A stretch of DNA of 64,000 nt from SZUA-430 sp964483585 (GTDB lineage Bacteria; Pseudomonadota; Alphaproteobacteria; Micropepsales; Micropepsaceae). Numbering within the stretch: the stretch's first letter is position 1; each line of letters opens with the position of its first letter. The DNA lies in contig CAZABH010000007.1 of NCBI GenBank assembly GCA_964483585.1, positions 23,899 through 87,898 on the forward strand, written 5' to 3'. The translations under genes were made by a program, and so were the position numbers. The notes under the pieces are model-generated. The model was not told the origin of the DNA. It searched no databases and worked only from the letters and a program-made list of their open reading frames with translations. Below are positions 17,692 to 25,819 of the stretch, in pieces.

Positions 17692-18834
17692 TCAGTCCTG
17701 GCTTGTGATGCGTCCGATTTCGCGGCTGCGCAGTTCCGCGATCCTGTCGCTGGCGCGCTGCTTCACGCTTTCGCTTTTCAATTGGCCGCAGGCCGCCATG
17801 ATGTCCCGGCCACGCGGCGTTCGGATGGGGGACGCATAACCGGCACGGTTGACGATCTCGCCGAATTCCTCGATCCGTTCCCAGTCCGAGCACTCGTAGG
17901 GCGCGCCAGGCCACGCATTGAACGGGATCAGGTTGATCTTGGCGGGAATGCCGCGAATGATCTTCACAAGCTCCCGCGCATCCGCATTGCTGTCGTTCAC
18001 GCCCTTCAGCATCACGTACTCGAACGTGATCCGTCGTGCGTTCGAAAGGCCCGGATAGGCGCGACAGGCCTCGAGCAGCTCCTTGATCGGGTACTTCTTG
18101 TTCAGCGGCACGATGACGTCGCGCACGTCATCGCGCGGGGCATGCAGTGAAATAGCCAGCATCGATCCGATTTCCTCGCCAGCACGCGGGATCATCGGCA
18201 CGACACCGGCGGTCGACAGCGTGATGCGACGCTTGGAAAGGGACAGCCCTTCGCCATCTGCGATCACATGGATCGCGTCGCGCACGTTCTCGAAATTGTA
18301 GAGGGGCTCGCCCATGCCCATCATCACTACATTGGTGATCTGGCGTGTATCGGTGTTGCGTCCGGCGTTGGGCCATTCCTTCAGGTCGTCGCGCGCAACA
18401 AGCACCTGCGAGACGATCTCGGCCGCGGTGAGGTTCCGCACCAGTTTCTGCGTTCCCGTATGGCAGAAGCGGCAGTTCAGCGTGCAACCGACCTGGCTCG
18501 AAATGCACAGCGTGCCACGGTCATCATCGGGGATGAAAACGGTCTCGATTTCAATCCCGGGCGCAAAGCGAATGACCCACTTGCGCGTTCCATCGCGCGA
18601 GACCTGGGCCGTCACCACTTCGGGGCGCGCCAGCGTGAACCGCTCTGCGAATTCCTGCCTCAGCGGCTTGGCCAGCGTGGTGATCCCCTCGAAGCTGGTC
18701 ACCCCCTGCACATAAAGCGCGTTCCATAGCTGGTTCGCCCGCATCGTCACCTGTTTTGGCTCGACGCCCGCGCCAGCCAATGCCTCGCGCAAGCCCGCGC
18801 GCGTCAGTCCAACCAGGTTTATCTTCGTGCTCAT
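17692..18834 (-). CDS. rlmN: Dual-specificity 23S rRNA/tRNA methyltransferase RlmN
   Basis: 380 residues from the ATG at 18834 (MSTKINLVGL). Radical-SAM cysteines are in CTLNCRFCHTG; other family features are QVGCTLNC, NVVMMGMGEPL, STAGVVPMI and the C-terminal redox cysteine in IMAACGQL. RlmN methylates C2 of A2503 in 23S rRNA and A37 of some tRNAs through a radical mechanism. It is followed by argG after 5 bases. The expected first redox cysteine in the C-terminal region is present, so the enzyme looks intact. Confidence 0.96.
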   Translation of the reverse strand: MSTKINLVGLTRAGLREALAGAGVEPKQVTMRANQLWNALYVQGVTSFEGITTLAKPLRQEFAERFTLARPEVVTAQVSRDGTRKWVIRFAPGIEIETVFIPDDDRGTLCISSQVGCTLNCRFCHTGTQKLVRNLTAAEIVSQVLVARDDLKEWPNAGRNTDTRQITNVVMMGMGEPLYNFENVRDAIHVIADGEGLSLSKRRITLSTAGVVPMIPRAGEEIGSMLAISLHAPRDDVRDVIVPLNKKYPIKELLEACRAYPGLSNARRITFEYVMLKGVNDSNADARELVKIIRGIPAKINLIPFNAWPGAPYECSDWERIEEFGEIVNRAGYASPIRTPRGRDIMAACGQLKSESVKQRASDRIAELRSREIGRITSQD

Positions 18835-18853
18835 TCCGAAATCCGTGGCCCCA

Positions 18854-18884
18854 AACAAAAAGGGGCGACATCTGGGCCGCCCCC
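18854..18884 (-). terminator. Terminator of the IalB-like gene
   Basis: Read on the minus strand: GGGGCG, a 10-base loop, CGCCCC, then TTTTTG. It lies between the ialB-like stop and the rlmN start. Confidence 0.7.
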
Positions 18885-18915
18885 GAAATTTCAGGTCCGA
18901 TCAGGCCGCTGCGTT

Positions 18916-19449
18916 CTATTTGCAGCCTTCAGCCAGTTTGTCGAGTGCGGCGGAAATACCCTTGAGAGAATATGTGTCGGTCGTCAGCGTGCCACGGCGA
19001 GACATACCCTTAACCGTCAGTTCCCCGGACGCGCGCATGGCTGAAACAAGGCGGCCCTCATCAGGGCCTGTGCTGAGCCAGGCGCCATCCTCCTTGGTAA
19101 AGAATTCGAAGCTGTCTGTCCCCACCTCGACGGTGGCCGTCGAGCCGTCCTTGAACGGATAGCCGATCATGATCGAGGGCTCATTGGCGATCGACGCACC
19201 GGGCCATGAGGAAACCATGAAATGGATTTGACCGCGCCTTGCTGTGGCCGGTTCCTTGGTTTTGGGCGCCGAAATGACATAGCAGACCGTGCCCCGCGCA
19301 TCCGTGGCCTGGAAGGCCTCCCAGTCTCCGAACGCGCCCAGCTGTGTGGGCGTAGTGGCTTGCGCCTGGGCGGCCACGGCAAGGGCGGTGGCACCGAAGG
19401 CGGCGAGTGCGAGACGTCCAAGCGGGACTGACCGGAGAGACAGTGACAT
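18916..19449 (-). CDS. Invasion-associated locus B (IalB) family exported protein
   Basis: 177 residues from the ATG at 19449. Signal peptide residues ~1-30 (LGRLALAAFGATALAVAAQAQA). The mature start LGAFGDWEAFQ and the following CYVISAPK, with a C-terminal cysteine two residues from the end (EGCK), match the IalB family, small periplasmic proteins common in Alphaproteobacteria. Despite the name, derived from a Bartonella locus, most members are in non-pathogens and their function is not settled. The two cysteines could form a disulfide. It is upstream of rlmN-argG with a terminator between. Confidence 0.85.
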   Translation of the reverse strand: MSLSLRSVPLGRLALAAFGATALAVAAQAQATTPTQLGAFGDWEAFQATDARGTVCYVISAPKTKEPATARRGQIHFMVSSWPGASIANEPSIMIGYPFKDGSTATVEVGTDSFEFFTKEDGAWLSTGPDEGRLVSAMRASGELTVKGMSRRGTLTTDTYSLKGISAALDKLAEGCK

Positions 19450-19677
19450 CAGGTTTTCCTCACGCGTTCCAGGAATGGCTGGGGTAGGGCGTTGCACGAA
19501 GCAGGCGCCACCGGTTCCCACACATGCATGTGTCGCTCATGAGGACCCCGTTTGTGAAGCCCCTTCCGTCGTGAAGATGTCGCGTGACGCCGCTTTTGCG
19601 TTTTTGCTAAACCCGCGGCCGAAAACAGGGAATTCCGCCCACATCGAACAGGGGCGCATCTGGAGGCAAGCATTAAC

Positions 19678-20697
19678 GTGACCAACCCGGTCCTGGTTGA
19701 ATTGGTCCGCGGCGCAACGGTGGAAAGCATCCATCGCGGAGCCGTCGCCATCTGCGATGCCAGCGGAGCCCTCAAGGCTGGAGTGGGGGCGCTCGACATA
19801 CCCGTCTATCCCCGTTCGGCCTTCAAGGCTCTGCAGGCCCTCGCAATGGTCGAGACTGGAGCCGCCGACGCCGCGGGTGTCAGCGACGAGGAGTTGGCTC
19901 TTGCCTGCGCCTCCCACTCCGGTGAGCCCATGCACACCACGCGCGTCGAGGCCTGGTTGTCGCGCATCGCCTGCCGCGAACCAGACCTCGCCTGCGGACC
20001 GCATCTGCCTTACAACGAAAAAAGCGCCCACGAGCTGATCCGAAGGGGCGAAAGCCCATGCCGCCTCCACAACAACTGCTCGGGCAAGCACACGGGTTTC
20101 TTGACGCTGGCCCGCCATTTGGGTGTCCCCATTTCGGGCTACGAGCGCCCTGATCATCCCGTGCAGCAGCGCATACGCCAGGTCATCGCCGAAATGTGCG
20201 ATGTCGCGCCCGAGACCATGCCCGTCGGTATCGACGGGTGCGCAGCACCCAACTATGCGATCCCCCTGGCGAATCTCGCAGCAGGCATGGCACGCCTTGC
20301 GAGCCCATCAGGTTTTGCAGCCCCAAGGGCTGCTGCCGCCGAGCGTCTCGTCTCTGCGTGGAAAGCCCATCCACTCCTCGTTTCAGGGACAGGGCGCGCC
20401 TGCGCCGACCTGATCGCGGCGTCCCGTGACCGAACCGTGGTAAAGACAGGAGCAGAGGCCGTCTTCATGGCGGCACTGCCCGAGCGAGGGCTCGGTATCG
20501 CCTTGAAGATCGACGACGGCGGAACCCGGGCCGCTGAAACAGTCATGGCAGCCCTGCTGGTGCTGCTGCGACTGGCCGACGCTGACGACCCGCGCATCGC
20601 CCGCCACCGCAACCCTCCACTGAAGAATTGGCGTGGCGACGTCGTCGGCGAGAGGCGCACCACTGCCGCGCTTGGTGTTTTCGGCGCGCTGGACTAA
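19678..20697 (+). CDS. Asparaginase, type II rhizobial-like family (PF06089-like)
   Basis: 339 residues from a GTG start with a good site (CTGGAGGC). Family features: LVRGATVESIHRGAV at the N-terminus, CASHSGEPMHT, HNNCSGKHTGFL, then VGIDGCAAPNYAIPL and KIDDGGTRAAE. This is the thermolabile Rhizobium etli-type asparaginase family, unrelated to the E. coli enzymes. It hydrolyses asparagine to aspartate and ammonia in the cytoplasm. The quinone oxidoreductase gene follows 35 bases later in the same direction. Confidence 0.9.
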   Translation: MTNPVLVELVRGATVESIHRGAVAICDASGALKAGVGALDIPVYPRSAFKALQALAMVETGAADAAGVSDEELALACASHSGEPMHTTRVEAWLSRIACREPDLACGPHLPYNEKSAHELIRRGESPCRLHNNCSGKHTGFLTLARHLGVPISGYERPDHPVQQRIRQVIAEMCDVAPETMPVGIDGCAAPNYAIPLANLAAGMARLASPSGFAAPRAAAAERLVSAWKAHPLLVSGTGRACADLIAASRDRTVVKTGAEAVFMAALPERGLGIALKIDDGGTRAAETVMAALLVLLRLADADDPRIARHRNPPLKNWRGDVVGERRTTAALGVFGALD

Positions 20698-20732
20698 CGT
20701 TCGACAGACCTCGAAATCACAGGAGAAACCCC

Positions 20733-21728
20733 ATGAAAGCCGTTCTCTGCAAGGCCTATGGCCCGCCCGAAAGCCTCGTGATCGAGGACGTTCCAAGCCC
20801 CAAGGCCGACGCAGGTCAGGTCGTCATTTCTGTCAAGGCGGCGGGCGTGAATTTTCCCGACCTGCTGGTCATCCAGAACAAGTATCAGTTCAAGCCGCCA
20901 CTCCCGTTCTCGCCCGGCGGTGAAGTCGCAGGCCTCGTGAAGGAAGTTGGAGCCGGCGTGACCAATGTGAAGGTTGGCGACCGCGTACTGGCATCGACAG
21001 GCTTTGGCGGCTTTGCCGAGGAAGTCGTGGCCCCGGCTGCGCGCTGCTTCCAGTTCCCCGCGAACATGGATTTTGTCGATGCCTCGGCCTTCGTGATGAC
21101 CTACGGCACCTCGCACCACGCGCTGAAGGACCGCGCGAAGCTGAAGAAGGGCGAGACGCTTCTCGTTCTCGGCGCCGCTGGCGGCGTCGGCCTTGCGGCT
21201 GTCGAGCTTGGCAAGGTCATGGGTGCGCGTGTGATTGCTGCCTGTTCCAGCCAGGAAAAGGTTGACCTGTGCATCAGTCGCGGTGCTGACGGCGGCGTCG
21301 TATATCCTACGGGGAACCTTGATCGCGATGCGCAGAAAAAGCTTTCCGACGACTTCAAGAAGGTCCTCGGCGGCGACGGTGCCGACGTGATCTATGACGG
21401 TGTCGGCGGCGCCTATGCCGAACCCGCGCTGCGCTCGATAGCCTGGGAAGGTCGCTATCTGGTCGTAGGATTCCCGGCGGGCATCCCCTCACTACCCCTC
21501 AATCTGACCCTTCTGAAGGGCTGTCAGATCGTTGGCGTCTTCTGGGGCGCCTTCACGGCGCGCGACCCGAAAGGCAACCAGGCCAACCTGAACGAACTCA
21601 TGGATTGGGTCCGCGATGGCAAGCTCAAGCCTTATGTCTCGAAGACCTACAAGTTTACCGAGGTCGCCCAAGCCCTGAACGACATGGATGCCCGCAAGGT
21701 GATGGGCAAGATTGTGCTCACGCCCTAG
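20733..21728 (+). CDS. NADPH:quinone oxidoreductase family protein (MDR superfamily)
   Basis: 331 residues from ATG at 20733 with AGGAGAAACCCC upstream. It lacks the zinc-binding residues of alcohol dehydrogenases and carries GVNFPDLLVIQ, PFSPGGEVAGLV and the cofactor motif LGAAGGVGLAAVELGK (about residues 148-163). Such zinc-free medium-chain reductases use NADPH to reduce quinones or enoyl compounds. Substrate cannot be told from sequence. Co-directional with the asparaginase gene; a strong hairpin follows the stop. Confidence 0.88.
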   Translation: MKAVLCKAYGPPESLVIEDVPSPKADAGQVVISVKAAGVNFPDLLVIQNKYQFKPPLPFSPGGEVAGLVKEVGAGVTNVKVGDRVLASTGFGGFAEEVVAPAARCFQFPANMDFVDASAFVMTYGTSHHALKDRAKLKKGETLLVLGAAGGVGLAAVELGKVMGARVIAACSSQEKVDLCISRGADGGVVYPTGNLDRDAQKKLSDDFKKVLGGDGADVIYDGVGGAYAEPALRSIAWEGRYLVVGFPAGIPSLPLNLTLLKGCQIVGVFWGAFTARDPKGNQANLNELMDWVRDGKLKPYVSKTYKFTEVAQALNDMDARKVMGKIVLTP

Positions 21729-21738
21729 TCAGCAACTT

Positions 21739-21767
21739 GGCCCCGGCCGGCTGTCATCGCCGGGGCC
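21739..21767. terminator. Bidirectional hairpin between convergent genes
   Basis: Perfect 9-base arms GGCCCCGGC and GCCGGGGCC around an 11-base loop, between the stops of the quinone oxidoreductase (+) and the methyltransferase (-). No long T tract on either side, so termination is likely but not certain. Confidence 0.55.
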
Positions 21768-21782
21768 TGAAGCCGTCTGGCC

Positions 21783-22640
21783 CTATGGCTTGATGAACCG
21801 CAGGGCCATGCGATCGCTTTCGCCGATCGCATCATAAGGCGAGCTGTCGAAATTCGGATTGGCCGGCTGACCCGCCGGTGCCGTGCGCCGCACAGGCGGC
21901 AGCGTCCACACACCGAAGGGATGATCGCGGTCATCCTTGGGGTTGGCATAGAGGTCCGAGCGGGCAGCAAGCTTGAAGCCGGCTTTCTCTGCAGCCGCGA
22001 TGACAAAGGCTTCGGTGACATACCCCGACTGCGCCTTCGGGTCCTGCTCGGTTCCCGGCGCATTGCGGTGCTCCTCGATCGCCAGCACGCCGCCGCTCTT
22101 CAGCACGGCAAAGCTTTCGGCCATCACCTTGTCCAGCATGCCGTTGGCCATCCAGTTATGGAAGTTGCGACCATTGAGAACGAAATCGACCGAGTTGGGC
22201 GCACCCAGCCCCTGTGACTTCGGGCCGAAGTTCACATAGGTGATCGGCCCATACACGCTTTGGTCCGAAAATCTCTTTTCGAACTGCGCGCGGGCATCGC
22301 GTGCTCCCTGCGACAGGTCCGGATTGCTCAGGTCTGCAGCTGTGGCGGCATAGGTGCCCTTCGTGAGCCGCGCATAGGGCGCAAGGATCTCGGTCCACCA
22401 GCCCCCACCGGGCGACAGCTCCAGAACCGCCATGCCGGGCTTGAGCCCCCAGAACGTCAACGCATCAACGGGCTTGCGCCAGACATCGCGCTGCACATTG
22501 GCAGGCGTTCGCCACGAGCCTGAAACAGCTTCAGCCAGCGCCTTGTCTTCCACGTCAGCAGCGAGAGCCGCAGGCAAGGTTAGGGCAACCGATGTGAGCG
22601 TGATGGCAAGCAGGCGCGGGAGCGAGGAAAGAGCGACCAT
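21783..22640 (-). CDS. Exported class I SAM-dependent methyltransferase-like protein
   Basis: 285 residues. The start at 22640 is supported by AAGGA eight bases upstream. A signal peptide covers residues ~1-27 (ITLTSVALTLPAALA). The fold begins with TPANVQRDVWRKP, then the SAM-binding motif LELSPGGGWWTEILAPY, and YRNAP-like and GYVTE segments later. A periplasmic location for a SAM-fold protein is odd because SAM is cytoplasmic; this exported subgroup is known in Proteobacteria but its activity is unclear. A pseudoenzyme or a different small-molecule role is possible. Confidence 0.8.
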   Translation of the reverse strand: MVALSSLPRLLAITLTSVALTLPAALAADVEDKALAEAVSGSWRTPANVQRDVWRKPVDALTFWGLKPGMAVLELSPGGGWWTEILAPYARLTKGTYAATAADLSNPDLSQGARDARAQFEKRFSDQSVYGPITYVNFGPKSQGLGAPNSVDFVLNGRNFHNWMANGMLDKVMAESFAVLKSGGVLAIEEHRNAPGTEQDPKAQSGYVTEAFVIAAAEKAGFKLAARSDLYANPKDDRDHPFGVWTLPPVRRTAPAGQPANPNFDSSPYDAIGESDRMALRFIKP

Positions 22641-22815
22641 TTCTAAATCCTTTGCGGCGATCATTGGCGGACACCTAGGGGCGTAGCCCGCCAGGATCAA
22701 CAGGCAACCTCGCGGTAGCCACGAAATGAAGCATTTCGTATGAGACAGGGCTTGCCGTAATATTTAAAAGATACTATAGTGATATCAATATGATAACAGA
22801 CTCGGAGATGCAGCC

Positions 22816-23685
22816 ATGAACCCGACAGCCCTGAACCAGACCGTAGAAAAGCCTGCCTCTGTGGCCGATGGCCGCTTCTTTCTGTTGATGGCTCTGCTCG
22901 CACTTGCGTTGGGCATAGGCGCGCTCATTGCCGGTCCAAAGCTGATCGGCGCAGGCTTGATCATCGCCTTCGTTTTTCTCGTGTCGGGCTTCTACACGCT
23001 CCAGGCCAACGAGGCGGGGGCCATCACCCTGTTCGGTGACTACATCGGCACCGACCGCACACCGGGCTTGCGCTGGGTATTGCCCTGGTACCATCGCACC
23101 AAGATCTCGCTGCGCGCCCGCAACGTGACCGGCGAGAAGCTCAAGGTGAACGACAAGCGCGGCAACCCGATCGAGATCGCCGCCGTCGTGGTCTGGCGTG
23201 TCACCGATACCGCGGCAGCACTCTTCGACGTCGACCAGTACGAGCACTTCGTCAATGTCCAGATCGAAACGGCAGTCCGCGAGATCGCCTCCCACTTCGC
23301 CTATGATCACGGCGAGCACGAGGAGCCCACATTGCGCGCCGACGCCGACCAGGTGTCGGCCAAGCTGCGTGATCTCCTGCAGGATCGCCTGCACATTGCA
23401 GGCGTCATGGTCGACGAGGCCAAGCTCTCGCATCTTGCCTACGCGCCGGAAATCGCAAGCGCAATGCTCCGAAGGCAGCAGGCCGAGGCCGTCCTCGCGG
23501 CGCGCCAGAAGATCGTCCAGGGTGCGGTCGAGATGGTCGATCAGGCTCTTCGCCATCTCGCCGAGCGCAACGTCGTCGAGCTCGACACCGAGCGCAAGGC
23601 GGCCATGGTGTCGAATCTCCTGGTCGTCCTGTGTTCCGACAGCGAGGCTCAGCCAGTGGTCAACGCCGGCTCGCTCTACCACTAG
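22816..23685 (+). CDS. SPFH (stomatin/prohibitin) domain membrane protein
   Basis: 289 residues. Two transmembrane segments at about residues 20-63 are followed by the SPFH/Band-7 domain: ANEAGAITLFGDYIGTD, GLRWVLPWY, then KLKVNDKRGNPIEIAAVVVWRV, and a C-terminal helical region with ASAMLRRQQAEAVLAARQKIV. SPFH proteins form ring-like assemblies at membranes and often scaffold proteases. The upstream region is AT-rich with a TGATATCA palindrome. A small Arc-type DNA-binding protein is encoded 16 bases downstream, an arrangement suggesting joint regulation. Confidence 0.88.
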   Translation: MNPTALNQTVEKPASVADGRFFLLMALLALALGIGALIAGPKLIGAGLIIAFVFLVSGFYTLQANEAGAITLFGDYIGTDRTPGLRWVLPWYHRTKISLRARNVTGEKLKVNDKRGNPIEIAAVVVWRVTDTAAALFDVDQYEHFVNVQIETAVREIASHFAYDHGEHEEPTLRADADQVSAKLRDLLQDRLHIAGVMVDEAKLSHLAYAPEIASAMLRRQQAEAVLAARQKIVQGAVEMVDQALRHLAERNVVELDTERKAAMVSNLLVVLCSDSEAQPVVNAGSLYH

Positions 23686-23701
23686 CCGCGGCGCAACGAC
23701 C

Positions 23702-23890
23702 ATGCCCGCAGACCGCAAGTCATTTGCCCTGAGGCTTGACCCCGCGCTCTACAACGCAGTGGCAAGGCTCGCCGCAACCGATCTGCGCAGCGTGAATGCT
23801 GAAATAGAGTTCTTGCTGCGCGATGCCTTGCGGGCGAGGGGCGTGAAGATCGAGGCAGCCCCCGACGATGGTGGGCAAAGCCAGGGGTGA
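23702..23890 (+). CDS. Arc-type ribbon-helix-helix protein (62 aa)
   Basis: 62 residues starting MPADRKSFALRLDPALYNAVA, a typical beta-strand plus helix of ribbon-helix-helix (Arc/HicB-type) repressors, followed by a second helix DLRSVNAEIEFLLRDALRARG. RHH dimers insert the strand into the DNA major groove. It follows the SPFH gene by 16 bases and precedes a clear terminator, so the two form an operon; autoregulation through the palindromic upstream region is plausible. No toxin gene accompanies it. Confidence 0.75.
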   Translation: MPADRKSFALRLDPALYNAVARLAATDLRSVNAEIEFLLRDALRARGVKIEAAPDDGGQSQG

Positions 23891-23911
23891 CGATCACAAC
23901 CCTGCAAAAGC

Positions 23912-23940
23912 AAAGGGCGCCCGACCGGGGCGCCCTTTTT
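23912..23940 (+). terminator. Rho-independent terminator after SPFH-Arc operon
   Basis: AAAGGGCGCCC-GACC-GGGGCGCCCTTTTT: a 9 to 11 base stem, four-base loop and T tract. Confidence 0.92.
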
Positions 23941-23958
23941 GCGTCATGCGTAATTTAG

Positions 23959-24072
23959 TTACGCAGCCGATGGGCGGCCAAACAGAAGTGTAAAGAGCCA
24001 GCCCCAAAAACCGCCCTTCGATGAGCTGCGCTCATCATTTCGGCGCATGGAGTAAGCATAAGACTTGAACAT
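23959..24072 (-). CDS. Possible small protein (37 aa) divergent from LysR gene
   Basis: An open frame of 37 codons on the minus strand: MFKSYAYSMRRNDERSSSKG, then GFWGWLFTLLFGRPSAA. A charged N-terminus followed by one Trp/Phe-rich hydrophobic segment looks like a small membrane-associated protein, and GAGAAAGATC precedes the ATG. It lies head to head with the LysR regulator, a typical place for a regulated target. Too short to be sure; it could be chance. Confidence 0.4.
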   Translation of the reverse strand: MFKSYAYSMRRNDERSSSKGGFWGWLFTLLFGRPSAA

Positions 24073-24164
24073 GATCTTTCTCGTTTCGTCTCGAAAAGGC
24101 TTCTTTGAGAGCAAAAATAGGCATCGCCCTCGAGGGATTCAAACGAGGACTTTTCATTGATATC

Positions 24165-24179
24165 ATGAGAAAATCTCAT
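24165..24179. promoter_or_regulatory. Palindromic operator candidate upstream of LysR gene
   Basis: ATGAGA-AAA-TCTCAT is a perfect 6+3+6 inverted repeat ending 8 bases before the LysR start and adjacent to TGATATCA. It contains the T-N11-A pattern of LysR boxes and lies between divergent frames. Confidence 0.5.
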
Positions 24180-24187
24180 ATTATGGC

Positions 24188-25075
24188 ATGATGAAACGCA
24201 AGCTTCCCCCCTTGAATTCCCTTCGCGCCTTTGAATCCGCGGCCCGTCACCTCAGCTTCACCCGCGCCGCCGACGAGCTGGCCGTGACGCAGAGCGCCGT
24301 CAGCCATCAGGTCTCCGCGCTGGAGGAGTGGGCCGGTGTGCCGCTCTTCAAGCGCCAGGGCCGCGCCATGGTCCTGACCGAGGCCGCGGTGAAGTTCCTG
24401 CCTGCGGTCTCGACCGCCCTCGACCAGATCGCGCTGGCCGGGCGTAAGCTGCAGGCAGTCGACCCCGCCCATGGCTGGCTGACCGTCGCCGTCATGCCAT
24501 CCTTCGCCGCCAAATGGTTGGTCCCGCGGCTCGCCGACTTCCATGAGAAAAATCCCGACATGGACGTCTGGATCGCGACCTTCGAGGACCAGACAGGCGC
24601 GCTGGGCTCCGACATCGACGTTGCAATCCGTTATGGCCGCGGAGACTGGCCGGGCCTCGCCAGTGTCCGCATCATGTCCGAAGAACTCTTCCCCGTCTGC
24701 GCCCCGCGCCTCGCCGCCAGCCTCAACACACCCGCCGACCTTTCCCACGCAACCTTGCTGCACGACGAGCTGCGCGAGGACTGGGCCATGTGGTTCGCAG
24801 CCGCCGGCCTGACCGGCGTCGACACGGCACGCGGCCCGGGATTCGATGACTCAGGCCTTCTCATCCAGGCTGCCATCGAAGGTCTCGGCGTTGCCCTCGG
24901 CCGCAGTGTGCTCGTGAAGGGCGACCTCGACGCCGGCCGTCTCGTGCGCCCCTTCGATGTCGCGCTTGCTGCCGAGTTCGCTTATTACCTCGTCTACCCG
25001 CCGGATCTTGAGAGCGCCCCCAAGATCGAAACCTTCAGGGCCTGGCTTCTCGCAACAGCAAGGGCGACCGGCTGA
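24188..25075 (+). CDS. LysR-family regulator, GcvA-like
   Basis: 295 residues. The N-terminal winged helix reads PLNSLRAFESAARHLSFTRA, then ADELAVTQSAVSHQVSALEE, the classic GcvA/LysR start; the effector-binding domain has VPRLADFHEKNPDMDVWI and DVAIRYGRGDWPG typical of the GcvA subgroup. GcvA-like proteins regulate glycine cleavage in enterobacteria, but many relatives control other targets such as beta-lactamase. The only divergent neighbour is a possible 37-residue peptide. A decayed piece of a second such gene lies at 25.73 kb. Confidence 0.88.
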   Translation: MMKRKLPPLNSLRAFESAARHLSFTRAADELAVTQSAVSHQVSALEEWAGVPLFKRQGRAMVLTEAAVKFLPAVSTALDQIALAGRKLQAVDPAHGWLTVAVMPSFAAKWLVPRLADFHEKNPDMDVWIATFEDQTGALGSDIDVAIRYGRGDWPGLASVRIMSEELFPVCAPRLAASLNTPADLSHATLLHDELREDWAMWFAAAGLTGVDTARGPGFDDSGLLIQAAIEGLGVALGRSVLVKGDLDAGRLVRPFDVALAAEFAYYLVYPPDLESAPKIETFRAWLLATARATG

Positions 25076-25171
25076 GGCATCAGGGCAGGGGTGCTCGTGC
25101 TGCAGCGCCCGCCATTTGCGCAATCAGGTCATCTCCTTTGCGCAGGGCCTTCAGCCCTGCACAAACGCTTG

Positions 25172-25276
25172 AGGTGTGCCTATACTCGTGGCGAACCAGG
25201 CCCGCAGGGCGGCATGCACCTGACCGACGAAAGTCCGGACAACGTGCGAGTATGCCAGCCCGACGCGCAAGCGGGG
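25172..25276 (+). ncRNA. Candidate pseudoknotted RNA or leader upstream of small membrane protein
   Basis: Paired elements seen by eye: AGGTG-TGCC (25172-25180) with GGCA-TG-CACCT (25211-25221); inside the loop, hairpin GCCC-GCA-GGGC (25200-25210); next, hairpin CCGAC-GAAA-GTCCGG with a GAAA tetraloop (25224-25238); then CGAGTAT (25247-25253), complementary to ATACTCG in the first loop (25182-25188), giving an H-type pseudoknot; finally CGC-GCAA-GCG with a GCAA tetraloop (25264-25273). Two GNRA loops plus a pseudoknot in about 100 bases is more order than expected. Caveat: ATACTCG overlaps a possible -10 box (TATACT). It ends 80 bases before the start at 25356. No known class recognised. Confidence 0.35.
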
Positions 25277-25355
25277 CAACGCGCTGTAGCAGCAGAGCTC
25301 ATCGCCGCAGCGGGTTGTTCAGGGCGTGACGGCCATGGCATCTGAGGGGGGCGAC

Positions 25356-25688
25356 ATGACGATCGGCGATTGGCTCAACAGCCTTGTCAATGTTGTGCTG
25401 GGTCTGCTCTTTGGGGTGGCGGTACATGGGCTGGCGACCCTCATAGGCACGGGTCTCTGGGTATCGGCAATTCTCATCATCGTGCCCTTCGTGCTGCTCT
25501 TGTTCTTTCATCAGGCCCTCGGCCGCGTGACAGAGTGGCTCGCTCCGAGCGGCATCCGGCCAGCGCGAATTCCCGCACCTTCGAAGGGCAAGCCGCTCGC
25601 ACGCACCCTCAGCCTGCCGGCAGGCTTCGTGCTCGGCGTGCTCGCGGCTGCGTTCGAACTGAGCCAGGGGATCCTCGTGGCCCTTTGA
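25356..25688 (+). CDS. Small membrane protein, unknown
   Basis: 110 residues from ATG at 25356 with GAGGGGGG upstream. Two or three hydrophobic segments: LVNVVLGLLFGVAVHGLATL, then LWVSAILIIVPFVLLLFF, and a weaker one near the C-terminus (AGFVLGVLAAAF). A basic, Pro-rich stretch (RPARIPAPSKGKP) separates them. No family recognised. It follows the candidate structured RNA and precedes a LysR remnant, so it may be a recent arrival or the survivor of a rearranged segment. Confidence 0.6.
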   Translation: MTIGDWLNSLVNVVLGLLFGVAVHGLATLIGTGLWVSAILIIVPFVLLLFFHQALGRVTEWLAPSGIRPARIPAPSKGKPLARTLSLPAGFVLGVLAAAFELSQGILVAL

Positions 25689-25732
25689 TGCACCCGACCC
25701 GGTGTCGCCATCGGCACACAAGTTCCTCAACA

Positions 25733-25819
25733 AGGCGCGTTGCTTCGTCTACCAGCCGGAGCTCGAGAACGCCCCGACGATCGAAATCCTCAGGGCCCGG
25801 CTTCATCAGCGCTTCGGGC
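25733..25819 (+). pseudogene. Remnant of the 3' end of a GcvA-like LysR gene
   Basis: The translated stretch FVYQPELENAPTIEILRARL aligns with the end of the LysR protein at 24188-25075 (LVYPPDLESAPKIETFRAWL), and the DNA is clearly related across about 80 bases. No upstream part of a LysR gene is present and the intact reading frame has no recognisable start. It is therefore a truncated, decayed paralogue left between the small membrane protein and the rhodanese gene. Confidence 0.7.

Noticed and set aside
25221..25241. Resemblance of GAAAGTCCGGAC to the conserved start region of RNase P RNA
   Set aside because: Only about 12 bases match; the other conserved RNase P regions are absent and the spacing is wrong.
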